A stretch of DNA of 64,000 bases. Origin: an uncultured Fusobacterium sp. (GTDB lineage: Bacteria > Fusobacteriota > Fusobacteriia > Fusobacteriales > Fusobacteriaceae). The position numbers and the translations under genes were made by a program. Positions 1-7,313 of this stretch are shown piece by piece. The stretch is taken from contig UQJY01000004.1 in assembly GCA_900541465.1 (NCBI GenBank), positions 1 through 64,000 of the forward strand, read 5' to 3'. The notes beneath the pieces were generated by a model. That model had not been told where the DNA came from and did no database searches. It saw nothing but the letters and a program-made list of their open reading frames with translations. The first letter of the stretch is position 1. Every line of letters begins with the position of its first letter.

Positions 1-103
1 CGAGGTCATTATTGCCAAACAGCGTAACGGCCCTACGGGAACAGTAAACCTTACATGGCTCGGTCAGTATACGAAATTTGCAAATATGACGAATTCATTT
101 TAG
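1..103 (+). CDS. dnaB: Replicative DNA helicase DnaB, C-terminal end (partial)
   Basis: The window opens inside a reading frame (first full codon at 2, stop TAG at 101-103) that reads EVIIAKQRNGPTGTV followed by a short tail. This is the characteristic C-terminal strand of the RecA-like ATPase domain of DnaB, the hexameric replication-fork helicase; the Lys-Gln-Arg-Asn-Gly run corresponds to the conserved end of DnaB helicases. The other roughly 420 residues lie upstream of the window. The fragment is about 43% GC and uses CGT, GGC, ACG and GTC codons, which are uncommon in most genes further into the window. A related phage or plasmid DnaB cannot be excluded from 33 residues. Confidence 0.75.
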   Translation, partial: EVIIAKQRNGPTGTVNLTWLGQYTKFANMTNSF

Positions 104-162
104 CCTGTGAAAGCAGAAAAGTATGGTTAATATGAAAAAATAATAAAATATAAAAATTTATG

Positions 163-191
163 TTGATATTTTGCTGTTTTTGATATAAAAT
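163..191 (+). promoter_or_regulatory. Probable sigma-70 promoter of the ferredoxin gene
   Basis: TTGATA at 163-168 is followed 17 nt later by TAAAAT at 186-191; an overlapping TATAAA at 184-189 gives a 15-nt spacer. It lies 36 nt before the ferredoxin start and after the dnaB stop, so the ferredoxin is probably its own transcription unit. Inferred by eye. Confidence 0.45.
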
Positions 192-226
192 ATAGAAAGT
201 ACATTTTCAGAGGAGGTGTTTTTCTC

Positions 227-397
227 ATGGCATACAGAATTGGTGATGAATGCATCGGTTGCGGAGCATGCGCAGCTGACTGTCCTACATCTTGCATCGT
301 AGATGCCGGTGGTGTCTTCAAAATCAACGAGGCAGACTGCATCGAATGCGGCGCTTGCGCAGGAAGCTGTCCTGTAGGAGCTCCTAAGCTTGCTTAA
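227..397 (+). CDS. 2[4Fe-4S] clostridial-type ferredoxin
   Basis: A 56-residue protein starting at ATG 227 behind a strong AGGAGGTG ribosome-binding site at 211-218. Two CxxCxxCxxxCP cluster motifs are visible: Cys9, 12, 15, 19 followed by Pro, and Cys38, 41, 44, 48 followed by Pro. This spacing binds two [4Fe-4S] clusters in the small ferredoxins that carry low-potential electrons between pyruvate:ferredoxin oxidoreductase, hydrogenase, Rnf and similar enzymes in anaerobes. An extra Cys23 follows the first motif. The gene is monocistronic, with its own promoter and terminator. Its GC content is well above that of the neighbouring genes, partly because of its Cys/Gly/Ala composition. Confidence 0.95.
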   Translation: MAYRIGDECIGCGACAADCPTSCIVDAGGVFKINEADCIECGACAGSCPVGAPKLA

Positions 398-427
398 TTA
401 TAAGATAAGATATGTAGGTCTACATAA

Positions 428-460
428 AGACTGTTGAATAATTTTCAACAGTCTTTTTTT
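428..460 (+). terminator. Rho-independent terminator of the ferredoxin gene
   Basis: Perfect 11-bp stem AGACTGTTGAA / TTCAACAGTCT (428-438 and 444-454) with a 5-nt loop and a run of T to 460. Confidence 0.9.
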
Positions 461-520
461 GTGAAAAAAACATTGACAAAGCGTGTATTGTCTGAACTTT
501 ACAATAAAAAAATAAATTTT

Positions 521-590
521 AATATAAAAAATCCCAGCATTAAAATTATTTTTATGATTAATAAAAAAATTTTTTTATCAACTGGGAATT
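521..590 (-). terminator. Terminator of the phnDCE operon
   Basis: On the minus strand, AATTCCCAG (590-582) pairs with CTGGGATT (537-530) around a long AT-rich loop and is followed by TTTTTATATT. It lies 6 nt past the phnE stop. Confidence 0.65.
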
Positions 591-595
591 ATTTT

Positions 596-2173
596 TTATT
601 TTATTCTCATTCTTATTTTTCTACTTATAGCATCAACACTTCCTATCATAAGTCCTATTCCTAAAACCATCATACCTACATTTTCCCAATTTCTCCAAAT
701 TATATTCATATTTAAAAGAGTTCCTATTCCACCTGCTCCAATAATTCCAAGAATAGTAGAGTTCCTTATATTAGATTCCAGCCTATATAAAAAAATTCCT
801 ACAAAAGACGGATAGGTTTCTTTCACAAGAGCAGACCAGTATACAGCAATATTTGAGGCACCTGTTGATCTTACACTATCCTCTAAATTTTGATTTACAT
901 TTTCAATAACTTCACTGTACATTTTTGTTATACTTCCAATAGTGTAAACCACAAGTGCCATAACTCCTGCAAATTTTCCAGGACCAAGTCCTCTAAAAAA
1001 AATAATTGCAGCAATCATAGGCGGAAATGTTCTTAATACATTTGAGAATATTTTAAATATAACCGAAACAAATTTATTCGGTGAACTGTTATATGCTGTA
1101 AAATAGCTAATTATCAAAGAAAAAAAGCCAGAAACAAAAGTTGCAAATAATGCTATATATAAACTTTCAAATATTCCATCTGCCATTTTGGGAATATATA
1201 AAAAATTTGGATGTAACATTCTCATTCCTATTATTTTTCCTTGATGCAGTCCTGTTACAAATCTTTCAAAACTTATAGAAAAGTATCCGCATACTTCTCT
1301 CATAATCACATACACAATAAAAGCAAAAAATATTTTTCTTAATATTTTCATAAACTTAAAACCTTTTAAAGTTTTTACATGAAAATTTATAAAACTTACA
1401 TTTCTTCTCATTAAAAGACTTATAAAATCTATAACAAATATTACAAAAAGCATTATAAAAATAATCGCAGCAAGATTATTATATTTCATATGATTTAAGT
1501 CTCTCCACATCAGCTGACCTATTCCTCCTGCTCCAACAAAACCTAAAATAGTAGCACTTCTTATATTACTTTCTAAAATTATAAAAAAAATTGAAATAAT
1601 ATGCTTTTTTAAATTTGGAAAAACAGAATACTTCATAATCTGAATTTTATTTGCTCCCACAGCTTTTATAGAATTAAGCTCTTCTTCTTTTATTTCTTCA
1701 GTTCGCTCTCTCAAGAGTTTTTGAGACATTAAAAAAGCTATTATTGCAAGTGCTGTTGTTCCTGAAAATTTTCCTATACTAAAAACACTTACCAAAACAG
1801 CTGCCCAGATAAGACTTGGTATTGTTCTTATAACAGAAAAAAAATCATTGAATATTGAAGCAATTTTTTTTGATGGAGCAATATTTTCTGCTGTAATAAA
1901 AATAAAAGGCAGTGAAAAAATAATACCCGCAACAGAACCAAAAACACTCATTTCCACTGTTTCTTTCAGAGCTGTTTTTATTGAATCACCATATGAAAAA
2001 TTTGGATGTAACATTCTCCCTAAAAGATCTGCCATATCTGGAATACCTTTTACAAAGGCAAAAATATCTACTTCAACAAAATATCCAAGAATTAATCCAG
2101 TCCCTAAAAGTATTAAAAAATTTATTGTTTTTTTTCTTTTTTTAATTTTCATATACTCTTTTAAGGACATCAT
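596..2173 (-). CDS. phnE: Phosphonate-type ABC transporter permease, two PhnE units fused
   Basis: A 525-residue membrane protein made of two homologous halves. Each half starts near a copy of MLHPNF (residues 54-59 and 319-324) and ends with ESNIRxxTILGxxGAGGIG (201-219 and 466-484), the cytoplasmic coupling loop of PhnE-family permeases. The usual PhnE is about 260-280 residues and works as a dimer, so this is a tandem fusion that supplies both halves of the channel. It works with the ATPase PhnC and binding protein PhnD encoded just upstream to import phosphonate, phosphite or phosphate esters. The start is uncertain: ATG 2173 has AAGGAAG upstream but overlaps phnC by 32 nt, and ATG 2152 lies closer to the phnC stop. 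No C-P lyase genes are nearby, so the substrate is open. Confidence 0.9.
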   Translation of the reverse strand: MMSLKEYMKIKKRKKTINFLILLGTGLILGYFVEVDIFAFVKGIPDMADLLGRMLHPNFSYGDSIKTALKETVEMSVFGSVAGIIFSLPFIFITAENIAPSKKIASIFNDFFSVIRTIPSLIWAAVLVSVFSIGKFSGTTALAIIAFLMSQKLLRERTEEIKEEELNSIKAVGANKIQIMKYSVFPNLKKHIISIFFIILESNIRSATILGFVGAGGIGQLMWRDLNHMKYNNLAAIIFIMLFVIFVIDFISLLMRRNVSFINFHVKTLKGFKFMKILRKIFFAFIVYVIMREVCGYFSISFERFVTGLHQGKIIGMRMLHPNFLYIPKMADGIFESLYIALFATFVSGFFSLIISYFTAYNSSPNKFVSVIFKIFSNVLRTFPPMIAAIIFFRGLGPGKFAGVMALVVYTIGSITKMYSEVIENVNQNLEDSVRSTGASNIAVYWSALVKETYPSFVGIFLYRLESNIRNSTILGIIGAGGIGTLLNMNIIWRNWENVGMMVLGIGLMIGSVDAISRKIRMRIK

Positions 2174-2873
2174 CTGTTATTTCACTTCCTTTTCCATCAA
2201 AAACTATTTTTCCTTTTTTCAATGCAATTACTCTATCTGCATATTTTAAAGCTATATTTACATCATGAATATTTATAATAACAGTTATTCCTTGAACCCT
2301 GTTTATCTCTTTAAAATATTCCATAATAATTTTTGAGCTGTTTACATCAAGACTGGCCACAGGCTCATCTGCAAGAATTATTTTAGGTTCTTGGACTAAG
2401 GCTTTTGCAATAGCCACTCTCTGTTTTTGCCCGCCTGAAAGTTCATCTCCTCTTACAAAAAGTTTTTCAGAAAAACCGACTTTTTCTAAAGCTTTTTCTG
2501 CATTTTCATACTCCTCTTTTGAAAAAATTCCCAATAAAGACTTTAAGGAAGACTTATAACCAAGTCTTCCTGTAAGTACATTTTCTATTACACTAAGTCT
2601 GTCAATCAAATTATAATCCTGAAAAACAAACCCTATTTTTCTTCTCTTCATTCTTAATTTTCGAGAAGAAAGCGCTGTCATTTCCTCATCATCTATTTTT
2701 ATGCTTCCTGATTTTGGCTTTACTAAAAGATTTATCGCTTTCATCAGTGAAGATTTTCCTCCACCAGAAGATCCTATTACTGCTACAAATTCTCCATCTT
2801 TTATAGTAAAACTTACATTATCAATCGCTCTGAAATTTCCATACTCCACTGTTAAATTTTTTATTTCAAGCAT
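2142..2873 (-). CDS. phnC: Phosphonate-type ABC transporter ATP-binding protein
   Basis: A 243-residue ABC ATPase of full length for PhnC. Visible motifs: Walker A GSSGGGKS at 34-41, Q-loop Gln85, signature LSGGQ at 145-149, Walker B ILADE at 166-170 with the D-loop SLD after it, and switch His203. It energises the fused permease PhnE, whose gene overlaps its 3' end, while the PhnD gene lies 8 nt upstream. The phnD-phnC-phnE order and tight packing indicate one transcript. The family assignment rests mainly on its position between PhnD-like and PhnE-like proteins. Confidence 0.92.
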   Translation of the reverse strand: MLEIKNLTVEYGNFRAIDNVSFTIKDGEFVAVIGSSGGGKSSLMKAINLLVKPKSGSIKIDDEEMTALSSRKLRMKRRKIGFVFQDYNLIDRLSVIENVLTGRLGYKSSLKSLLGIFSKEEYENAEKALEKVGFSEKLFVRGDELSGGQKQRVAIAKALVQEPKIILADEPVASLDVNSSKIIMEYFKEINRVQGITVIINIHDVNIALKYADRVIALKKGKIVFDGKGSEITDDVLKRVYEN

Positions 2874-2881
2874 TTATTCTC

Positions 2882-3757
2882 CTATTTTGTTAAATCTATA
2901 TCCATTAATTCAGCTGTTGTTCTTATTCCATCATAATCACTATCTTTTGCTTCTTCAAATCCATATAAATTAAACAATTCTATTGTAATTCTCTTTCCTT
3001 CTTCTCCGTTAAGTCCTTTTAAAAGACCTTCTTTTATTTGTTCTCTTAATTCAGGAGACATATCTCCTCTAACAGTTACACTGATATAAGGAATATTATC
3101 TGAATAACATAAAGTTTCTGTCTGTTCCATAATTCCTTCAAATTCTTTTTGATATTTTTCTCTTGCTCCTTCGTATACAGCTACAACATCAACATCTCTA
3201 TTTAAAAGCAATTGTAATGATTTATCATGTCCTCCACTGTAAACAACTTGAATATCCTTTTCTAAATCTATTCCGTTTTTCTTTAAAAATGCTCCCGGAT
3301 AAAGATAGCCTGAAGATGAAGACGGATCGACAAAAGCAACCTTTTTACCCTTTATATCTTTTGGAGTTTTTATTCCGCTGTCTTTGTTTACAAAAAATTG
3401 TGAACGGTAAAAAGATTTTCCCTCCTTGTTAAGAGCCTTTAAAATTACTTGTGCATTACTTTCTTTATTTGCTAAAACATAAGCAAAAGGAGGAATAATT
3501 CCAAAATCTATTTTTGAAGCACTAATTCCTTCAACAACTCCAACATAATTTGTAGATGTTACTATTTCAACTTTTTTACCGATAGCTTTACTCAAAACTT
3601 CTGCAAGAGGTTCTGTTGACTCAACAAGTTTATCTCCATCAATAAGCGGAACAAAACCTAAAGTTAAAACATCTTTTTCTTTTTGAGATCCGCATCCTGT
3701 AAAAGCACTTAAAATTACAGCTAAAATAACTAAAAGTATACCTAACTTCTTCTTCAT
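2882..3757 (-). CDS. phnD: Phosphonate/phosphite-type substrate-binding lipoprotein PhnD
   Basis: A PhnD-family periplasmic binding protein of 291 residues. Start chosen at ATG 3757 because GGAGG sits about 9 nt upstream; a UUG three codons earlier is less likely. The N-terminus is a lipoprotein signal ending in FTGC (Cys22), so it is anchored in a membrane. Typical family features follow: LTLGFVPLID near the start, IDFGIIPPFAY, FVDPSSSSGYLYP and a phosphate-site-like region. It is first in the operon and probably captures a phosphonate, phosphite or phosphate ester for PhnCE. A sigma-70 promoter and an 18-bp palindrome lie upstream. Confidence 0.92.
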   Translation of the reverse strand: MKKKLGILLVILAVILSAFTGCGSQKEKDVLTLGFVPLIDGDKLVESTEPLAEVLSKAIGKKVEIVTSTNYVGVVEGISASKIDFGIIPPFAYVLANKESNAQVILKALNKEGKSFYRSQFFVNKDSGIKTPKDIKGKKVAFVDPSSSSGYLYPGAFLKKNGIDLEKDIQVVYSGGHDKSLQLLLNRDVDVVAVYEGAREKYQKEFEGIMEQTETLCYSDNIPYISVTVRGDMSPELREQIKEGLLKGLNGEEGKRITIELFNLYGFEEAKDSDYDGIRTTAELMDIDLTK

Positions 3758-3802
3758 AAAAATCAACCTCCAAACTTTAAAAACATTTTATTACCTAAGT
3801 TA

Positions 3803-3831
3803 AGTATAGCACCATATCATAATTCTGTTAA
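3803..3831 (-). promoter_or_regulatory. Promoter of phnDCE
   Basis: On the minus strand TTAACA (3831-3826), 17-nt spacer, TATACT (3808-3803); about 46 nt before the phnD start. Confidence 0.65.
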
Positions 3832-3844
3832 TTTTTAATAATCA

Positions 3845-3862
3845 AAGTGTAATAATACACTT
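3845..3862. promoter_or_regulatory. Palindrome between phnD and the zinc-ribbon gene, candidate operator
   Basis: AAGTGTA (3845-3851) and TACACTT (3856-3862) form a perfect inverted repeat with a 4-bp centre, 13 bp upstream of the phnD -35 box and in the divergent intergenic region. Its position suits a regulator binding site; the protein that binds it is unknown. Confidence 0.4.
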
Positions 3863-3995
3863 CAGTTATTAAAATATAAAATTTCACATTAAGAATTGTA
3901 TTATCTTAATCTGTAAAAAATATTTATAGACTATCTTCGTAATAAAGTTTATAATAAAATGCAGATATTTTTGAAAAGGAGAAGTATATACAAAA

Positions 3996-4343
3996 ATGAA
4001 AAAAATTATAATTACATGCCCTTCATGTCATAAAAAAATGAAAGTTCTAAACAAAGTAGCAAAATACAAATGTCCTTCATGTGGTCATATATACAAAGTT
4101 AATCCATTTATGCTTGCAGGATTTAAAATAAAAGGATTTTTTACTGGAATTATAGAAACAGGAAAAGATATTAAGAACAACATAAAATATAAGATTAATT
4201 CTACCCGTGCAACATATAACTATATGAAACAGATGAAGCAGAATATGAAAAATAATCCCAACTGGTCAAACTACCACAGGGAACAAAGAGAAATGAAAAA
4301 TGCAAACAAACGTTCTTTTAAAGATTTTTTCAGAAAAAAATAA
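3996..4343 (+). CDS. Small zinc-ribbon protein of unknown function
   Basis: A 115-residue protein starting at ATG 3996 after an AAGGAGAAG ribosome-binding site. The N-terminal 30 residues form a zinc ribbon with two CPSC knuckles (Cys8/Cys11 and Cys26/Cys29). The rest is basic, rich in Lys, Asn and Met, with a predicted helical stretch around 50-115 and no signal peptide or clear membrane segment. It stands alone between the divergent phn operon and a lipoprotein gene. I do not recognise a characterised family; the ribbon suggests nucleic-acid or protein binding. Confidence 0.7.
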   Translation: MKKIIITCPSCHKKMKVLNKVAKYKCPSCGHIYKVNPFMLAGFKIKGFFTGIIETGKDIKNNIKYKINSTRATYNYMKQMKQNMKNNPNWSNYHREQREMKNANKRSFKDFFRKK

Positions 4344-4424
4344 ATATTTTTAAACTTTTTTTAATTTTTTTACGACTCATTATAAAAGGTATTTTTTTAA
4401 TAAAAGGCATTTTGGGAGGCAATT

Positions 4425-4691
4425 ATGAAAAAAATTTTAATCGTTTTAGCATTTGCAGGAATTATGTGTGCTGGTTGTACAAGAACTGAAAGACACGTTG
4501 CTGCTGGAGCTGCAATAGGTGCAGTTGCTGGTCATGCAATAGCAGGAGACACAGGAGCTGTTGTAGGAGCAGGACTTGGAGCTGGGGCTGGGGCTGCAGT
4601 TGCAAAAGACAGATATTATGATGATGACGATTACTACAGAGGAAGAAAAAGATATCATCACAGAGATTACGATGATGATTATGATGATTAA
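4425..4691 (+). CDS. Glycine-zipper lipoprotein (paralogue of 30596-30847)
   Basis: An 88-residue lipoprotein behind a GGGAGG ribosome-binding site. The signal peptide ends in the lipobox CAGC with lipidation at Cys18. Residues 25-60 are an Ala/Gly-rich repeat with GxxxG spacing (glycine zipper, as in YMGG/OmpA-like small outer-membrane lipoproteins), and the tail is rich in Asp, Tyr, His and Arg. It is nearly identical through the signal and zipper to the protein at 30596-30847; both begin their mature part with CTRTE. A shared 15-nt motif precedes both genes. Likely an envelope lipoprotein; exact role unknown. Confidence 0.8.
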   Translation: MKKILIVLAFAGIMCAGCTRTERHVAAGAAIGAVAGHAIAGDTGAVVGAGLGAGAGAAVAKDRYYDDDDYYRGRKRYHHRDYDDDYDD

Positions 4692-4703
4692 TATTTAATT
4701 TAA

Positions 4704-4743
4704 AAGAACTGCTGATTTGATTTTCAGCAGTTCTTATTTTTTA
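4704..4743. terminator. Bidirectional terminator between lipoprotein and dCMP deaminase genes
   Basis: A 12-bp perfect stem AAGAACTGCTGA / TCAGCAGTTCTT (4704-4715, 4724-4735) with T-rich flanks on both strands. It ends the two convergent genes. Confidence 0.85.
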
Positions 4744-5232
4744 ATAATCTTTTTCCATGAAAGAAAGTTCTAATTTATCTCTATTTGGTTTTAATTTTCT
4801 ATATATAACACCTGCTGCATCAAGCATTTTTTTAGAAGCAATATCTGAATCTGTTCCATTATATTTATCTGAAAGAAAAACTATCTCTTTTATTCCACTT
4901 TGAATTATAGCTTTACTACATTCATGACAAGGAAAAAGAGCTACATAAATGCTACAGCCTTTTAAAGATTTTGTACTATTTAATATTGCATTTAATTCTG
5001 CATGACAGACAAAAGGATATTTTGTATCAAGAAATTTTCCCTCTCTCTCCCATGGAAATTCATCATCACTGCAACCTCTTGGAAGTCCGTTATATCCCAA
5101 ACCAACTATCCTTTTATCTTCTGTTACAATACAAGCTCCTACTTGTGTATTAGGGTCTTTACTCCTTTTTGCCGAAAGAAGAGCTACACCCATAAAATAT
5201 TCATCCCAATTTATATAATCTTCTCTTTTCAT
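4741..5232 (-). CDS. Deoxycytidylate (dCMP) deaminase family protein
   Basis: A 163-residue zinc deaminase. Start chosen at ATG 5232 because GAGGAGAA lies at the right distance; an in-frame ATG five codons earlier lies inside that ribosome-binding site. The catalytic HAE (77-79, zinc ligand His and proton-shuttle Glu) and PCHEC (101-105, two zinc Cys) are intact, and [11 protein letters not shown] near residue 26 is typical of dCMP deaminases/ComEB. The enzyme converts dCMP to dUMP, the precursor for thymidylate synthase. It is monocistronic and shares a terminator with the convergent lipoprotein gene. A competence-associated ComEB role is possible but not indicated by context. Confidence 0.9.
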   Translation of the reverse strand: MKREDYINWDEYFMGVALLSAKRSKDPNTQVGACIVTEDKRIVGLGYNGLPRGCSDDEFPWEREGKFLDTKYPFVCHAELNAILNSTKSLKGCSIYVALFPCHECSKAIIQSGIKEIVFLSDKYNGTDSDIASKKMLDAAGVIYRKLKPNRDKLELSFMEKDY

Positions 5233-5360
5233 AATACTTCTCCTCATTTTAAAGATTTATAAAAATATTTTTTCATATACATGATACATTATTTTCTTTA
5301 TTTTTCAAAAGATTTCTTTAATTTTCTCCTTTAAAGCAAAAAATTTTTTTATAATTTTAT

Positions 5361-5389
5361 TTGACAAAAAATTTGTTTTGGTATATGAT
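5361..5389 (+). promoter_or_regulatory. Promoter of the metNIQ operon
   Basis: Consensus TTGACA (5361-5366), 17-nt spacer, TATGAT (5384-5389). Transcription would start near 5396, immediately before the SAM riboswitch. Confidence 0.8.
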
Positions 5390-5410
5390 TAGTCCAACTT
5401 AAAAAATTAA

Positions 5411-5543
5411 TATCCATCAAGAGAGACTGAGGGACTGGCCCAAGGACGTTTCAGCAACCTACCTTAAAAGGTGTGGTGCTAATTCCAGACAGATGGCAAG
5501 AGCTATAAACTTGTTGTACATTCAATCTCTATTATCTTGATGG
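5411..5543 (+). ncRNA. SAM-I (S-box) riboswitch controlling metNIQ
   Basis: The conserved S-box core is plain: CAAGAGAGACTGAGGGACT, then TGGCCC, then CAGCAACC, and finally GGTGCTAATTCC. P2 (CTGA/TCAG) and P3 (ACCT/AGGT near 5459-5471) can be drawn. The 5' strand of P1 is CCATCAAGA (5414-5422); its perfect 9-nt complement TCTTGATGG lies at 5535-5543. It sits between a consensus promoter and the methionine importer operon, where S-box RNAs sense S-adenosylmethionine. The P1 3' strand is unusually placed inside the loop of the following terminator hairpin (see findings). The 5233-5591 stretch without genes is fully explained by promoter, riboswitch and terminator. Confidence 0.93.
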
Positions 5544-5559
5544 TAATAGAGATTTTTTT
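5524..5559 (+). terminator. Riboswitch-associated intrinsic terminator upstream of metN
   Basis: An 11-bp perfect stem AATCTCTATTA / TAATAGAGATT (5524-5534, 5544-5554) followed by seven T. Its 9-nt loop TCTTGATGG is the complement of the S-box P1 5' strand. Confidence 0.88.
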
Positions 5560-5591
5560 ATTTCAGCATCATGGGGGAGGGACATAACATT

Positions 5592-6602
5592 ATGATTTTA
5601 ATCAAAAAAGTCAACAAAATATACTCAAATGGTTTTCATGCTGTAAAAGATGTTGACTTAGAAATAAAAAAAGGGGATATTTTTGGAATTATCGGTCTGA
5701 GCGGAGCTGGTAAATCTTCACTTATAAGGCTTTTAAACAGACTTGAAGAACCTACAAGCGGAGAAATAATAATTGACGGAGTGGATATCACATCTCTTTC
5801 AAAAGATGAACTTCTTGAAAAAAGAAAAAAAATCGGAATGATTTTCCAGCATTTCAATCTTCTTTCATCAAGAACAGTAGGAGAAAATGTTGCTTTTGCA
5901 CTTGAAATTGCAAAATGGGATAAAAATAAAATCAAGGAAAGAGTAAAAGAACTTTTAGAAATAGTTGAGCTTTCTGACAAAATAGATTATTATCCTAATC
6001 AGCTTTCAGGAGGGCAAAAACAAAGAGTTGCCATTGCAAGAGCTTTAGCAAATAATCCAGATATACTTCTTTCTGACGAGGCAACTTCAGCTCTTGATCC
6101 TAAAACAACAAAAGCTATACTTGAACTTATCAGAAACATTCAGCAGAAATTTGGTCTTACTGTTGTAATGATAACTCACCAGATGGAAGTTATAAAAGAA
6201 ATCTGTAATAAAGTTGCTGTAATGTCAGGAGGAAAAATTGTAGAACAGGGAGGAGTTCATCATATTTTTTCAGCTCCGCAGTCAGAAATTACAAAAGAAC
6301 TTATTTCTTATCTTCCAAGCACAGATGAAAAAGATATAAACGTAATGAAACATAAAGGTAAATATATAATAAAACTTAAATTTTTAGGATCTATTGCACA
6401 AGAGCCGATAATTTCTCAAGCTATAAAAAAATTTAATATTGATTTAAACATTATTGGCGGTTCAATAGATAATCTTTCAACTATGCAGGTTGGTCATCTT
6501 TACATCGAACTTGTAGGAGACATGGAAAAACAAAAACAAGCTATTCAGTGGTTCGGAGAAGAATCAGGAGTTATTGCAGAGGTGATATACAATGGTATTT
6601 AA
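5592..6602 (+). CDS. metN: Methionine ABC transporter ATP-binding protein
   Basis: A 336-residue ABC ATPase. Start set at ATG 5592, which has GGGGGAGGG about 12 nt upstream; the in-frame ATG at 5571 overlaps that ribosome-binding site. Walker A GLSGAGKS is at 35-42, LSGGQ at 138-142 and Walker [13 protein letters not shown] at 158-169. The C-terminal 70 residues form a NIL domain, the regulatory domain by which MetN senses intracellular methionine (transinhibition). The metN-metI-metQ order and the upstream SAM riboswitch confirm the assignment to D/L-methionine import. metI overlaps its 3' end by 11 nt. Confidence 0.95.
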   Translation: MILIKKVNKIYSNGFHAVKDVDLEIKKGDIFGIIGLSGAGKSSLIRLLNRLEEPTSGEIIIDGVDITSLSKDELLEKRKKIGMIFQHFNLLSSRTVGENVAFALEIAKWDKNKIKERVKELLEIVELSDKIDYYPNQLSGGQKQRVAIARALANNPDILLSDEATSALDPKTTKAILELIRNIQQKFGLTVVMITHQMEVIKEICNKVAVMSGGKIVEQGGVHHIFSAPQSEITKELISYLPSTDEKDINVMKHKGKYIIKLKFLGSIAQEPIISQAIKKFNIDLNIIGGSIDNLSTMQVGHLYIELVGDMEKQKQAIQWFGEESGVIAEVIYNGI

Positions 6603-7233
6603 TATGATTTGGACTTCAACTTTAGAAACAATGTATATGGTTTTCTTTTCAACAGTTTTTTCTCTGCTGCTTGGATTTCCAATAGGAATACTTCTTGTTA
6701 TTACAAAAGAAGGAAATATAATGGAGAAACCAAAACTTAATCAATTTCTTGAAATTATTATAAATACTTTGAGATCTTTTCCATTTATTATTCTTATGAT
6801 TTGTTTGTTCCCTCTTTCAAGAATTATCGTTGGAACAACAATAGGAAGCACTGCTGCAATCGTTCCTCTTTCAATATCTGCTGCACCTTTTGTGGCAAGG
6901 ATGGTTGAAGGAGCATTAAATGAAATTGACAAAGGTCTTATTGAAGCAGCATCAAGCATGGGAGCAAGCAACAGAACAATAATTTTTAAAGTTATGATAC
7001 CAGAAACTCTTCCTCATATAATTCATGGAATTACTGTTACTGTTATAAGTCTTATAGGATTTTCAGCAATGGCAGGAAGTATTGGAGCAGGAGGACTAGG
7101 AGACCTTGCAATAAGATTTGGCTATCAAAGATTTAAAACAGATATAATGCTTTATTCTGTTGTGGTTATAATTATTCTTGTACAGATTTTACAATCTTTT
7201 GGAAATTATCTGGCAAAAAAATTCTCAAGATAA
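6592..7233 (+). CDS. metI: Methionine ABC transporter permease
   Basis: A 213-residue inner-membrane protein with about five hydrophobic segments, typical length for MetI. The coupling-helix region around residues 123-146 begins EAASSMGAS and contains IPETLP, the EAA-type loop that contacts MetN. It overlaps metN by 11 nt, indicating translational coupling, and metQ follows after 80 nt. It forms the channel through which methionine delivered by MetQ crosses the cytoplasmic membrane. Confidence 0.95.
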   Translation: MVFNMIWTSTLETMYMVFFSTVFSLLLGFPIGILLVITKEGNIMEKPKLNQFLEIIINTLRSFPFIILMICLFPLSRIIVGTTIGSTAAIVPLSISAAPFVARMVEGALNEIDKGLIEAASSMGASNRTIIFKVMIPETLPHIIHGITVTVISLIGFSAMAGSIGAGGLGDLAIRFGYQRFKTDIMLYSVVVIIILVQILQSFGNYLAKKFSR

Positions 7234-7313
7234 TTTAAATAATTTTTAATTAGTTTTCAATTTATTTTAAATAATAAAATTTTAATTTTTTACTTCAAAG
7301 GAGATGGTTATTT

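Noticed and set aside
434-664. Small plus-strand ORF overlapping the end of phnE
   Set aside because: It covers the ferredoxin terminator and the phnE terminator, has no ribosome-binding site, and its translation is low-complexity; a shadow of the opposite strand.
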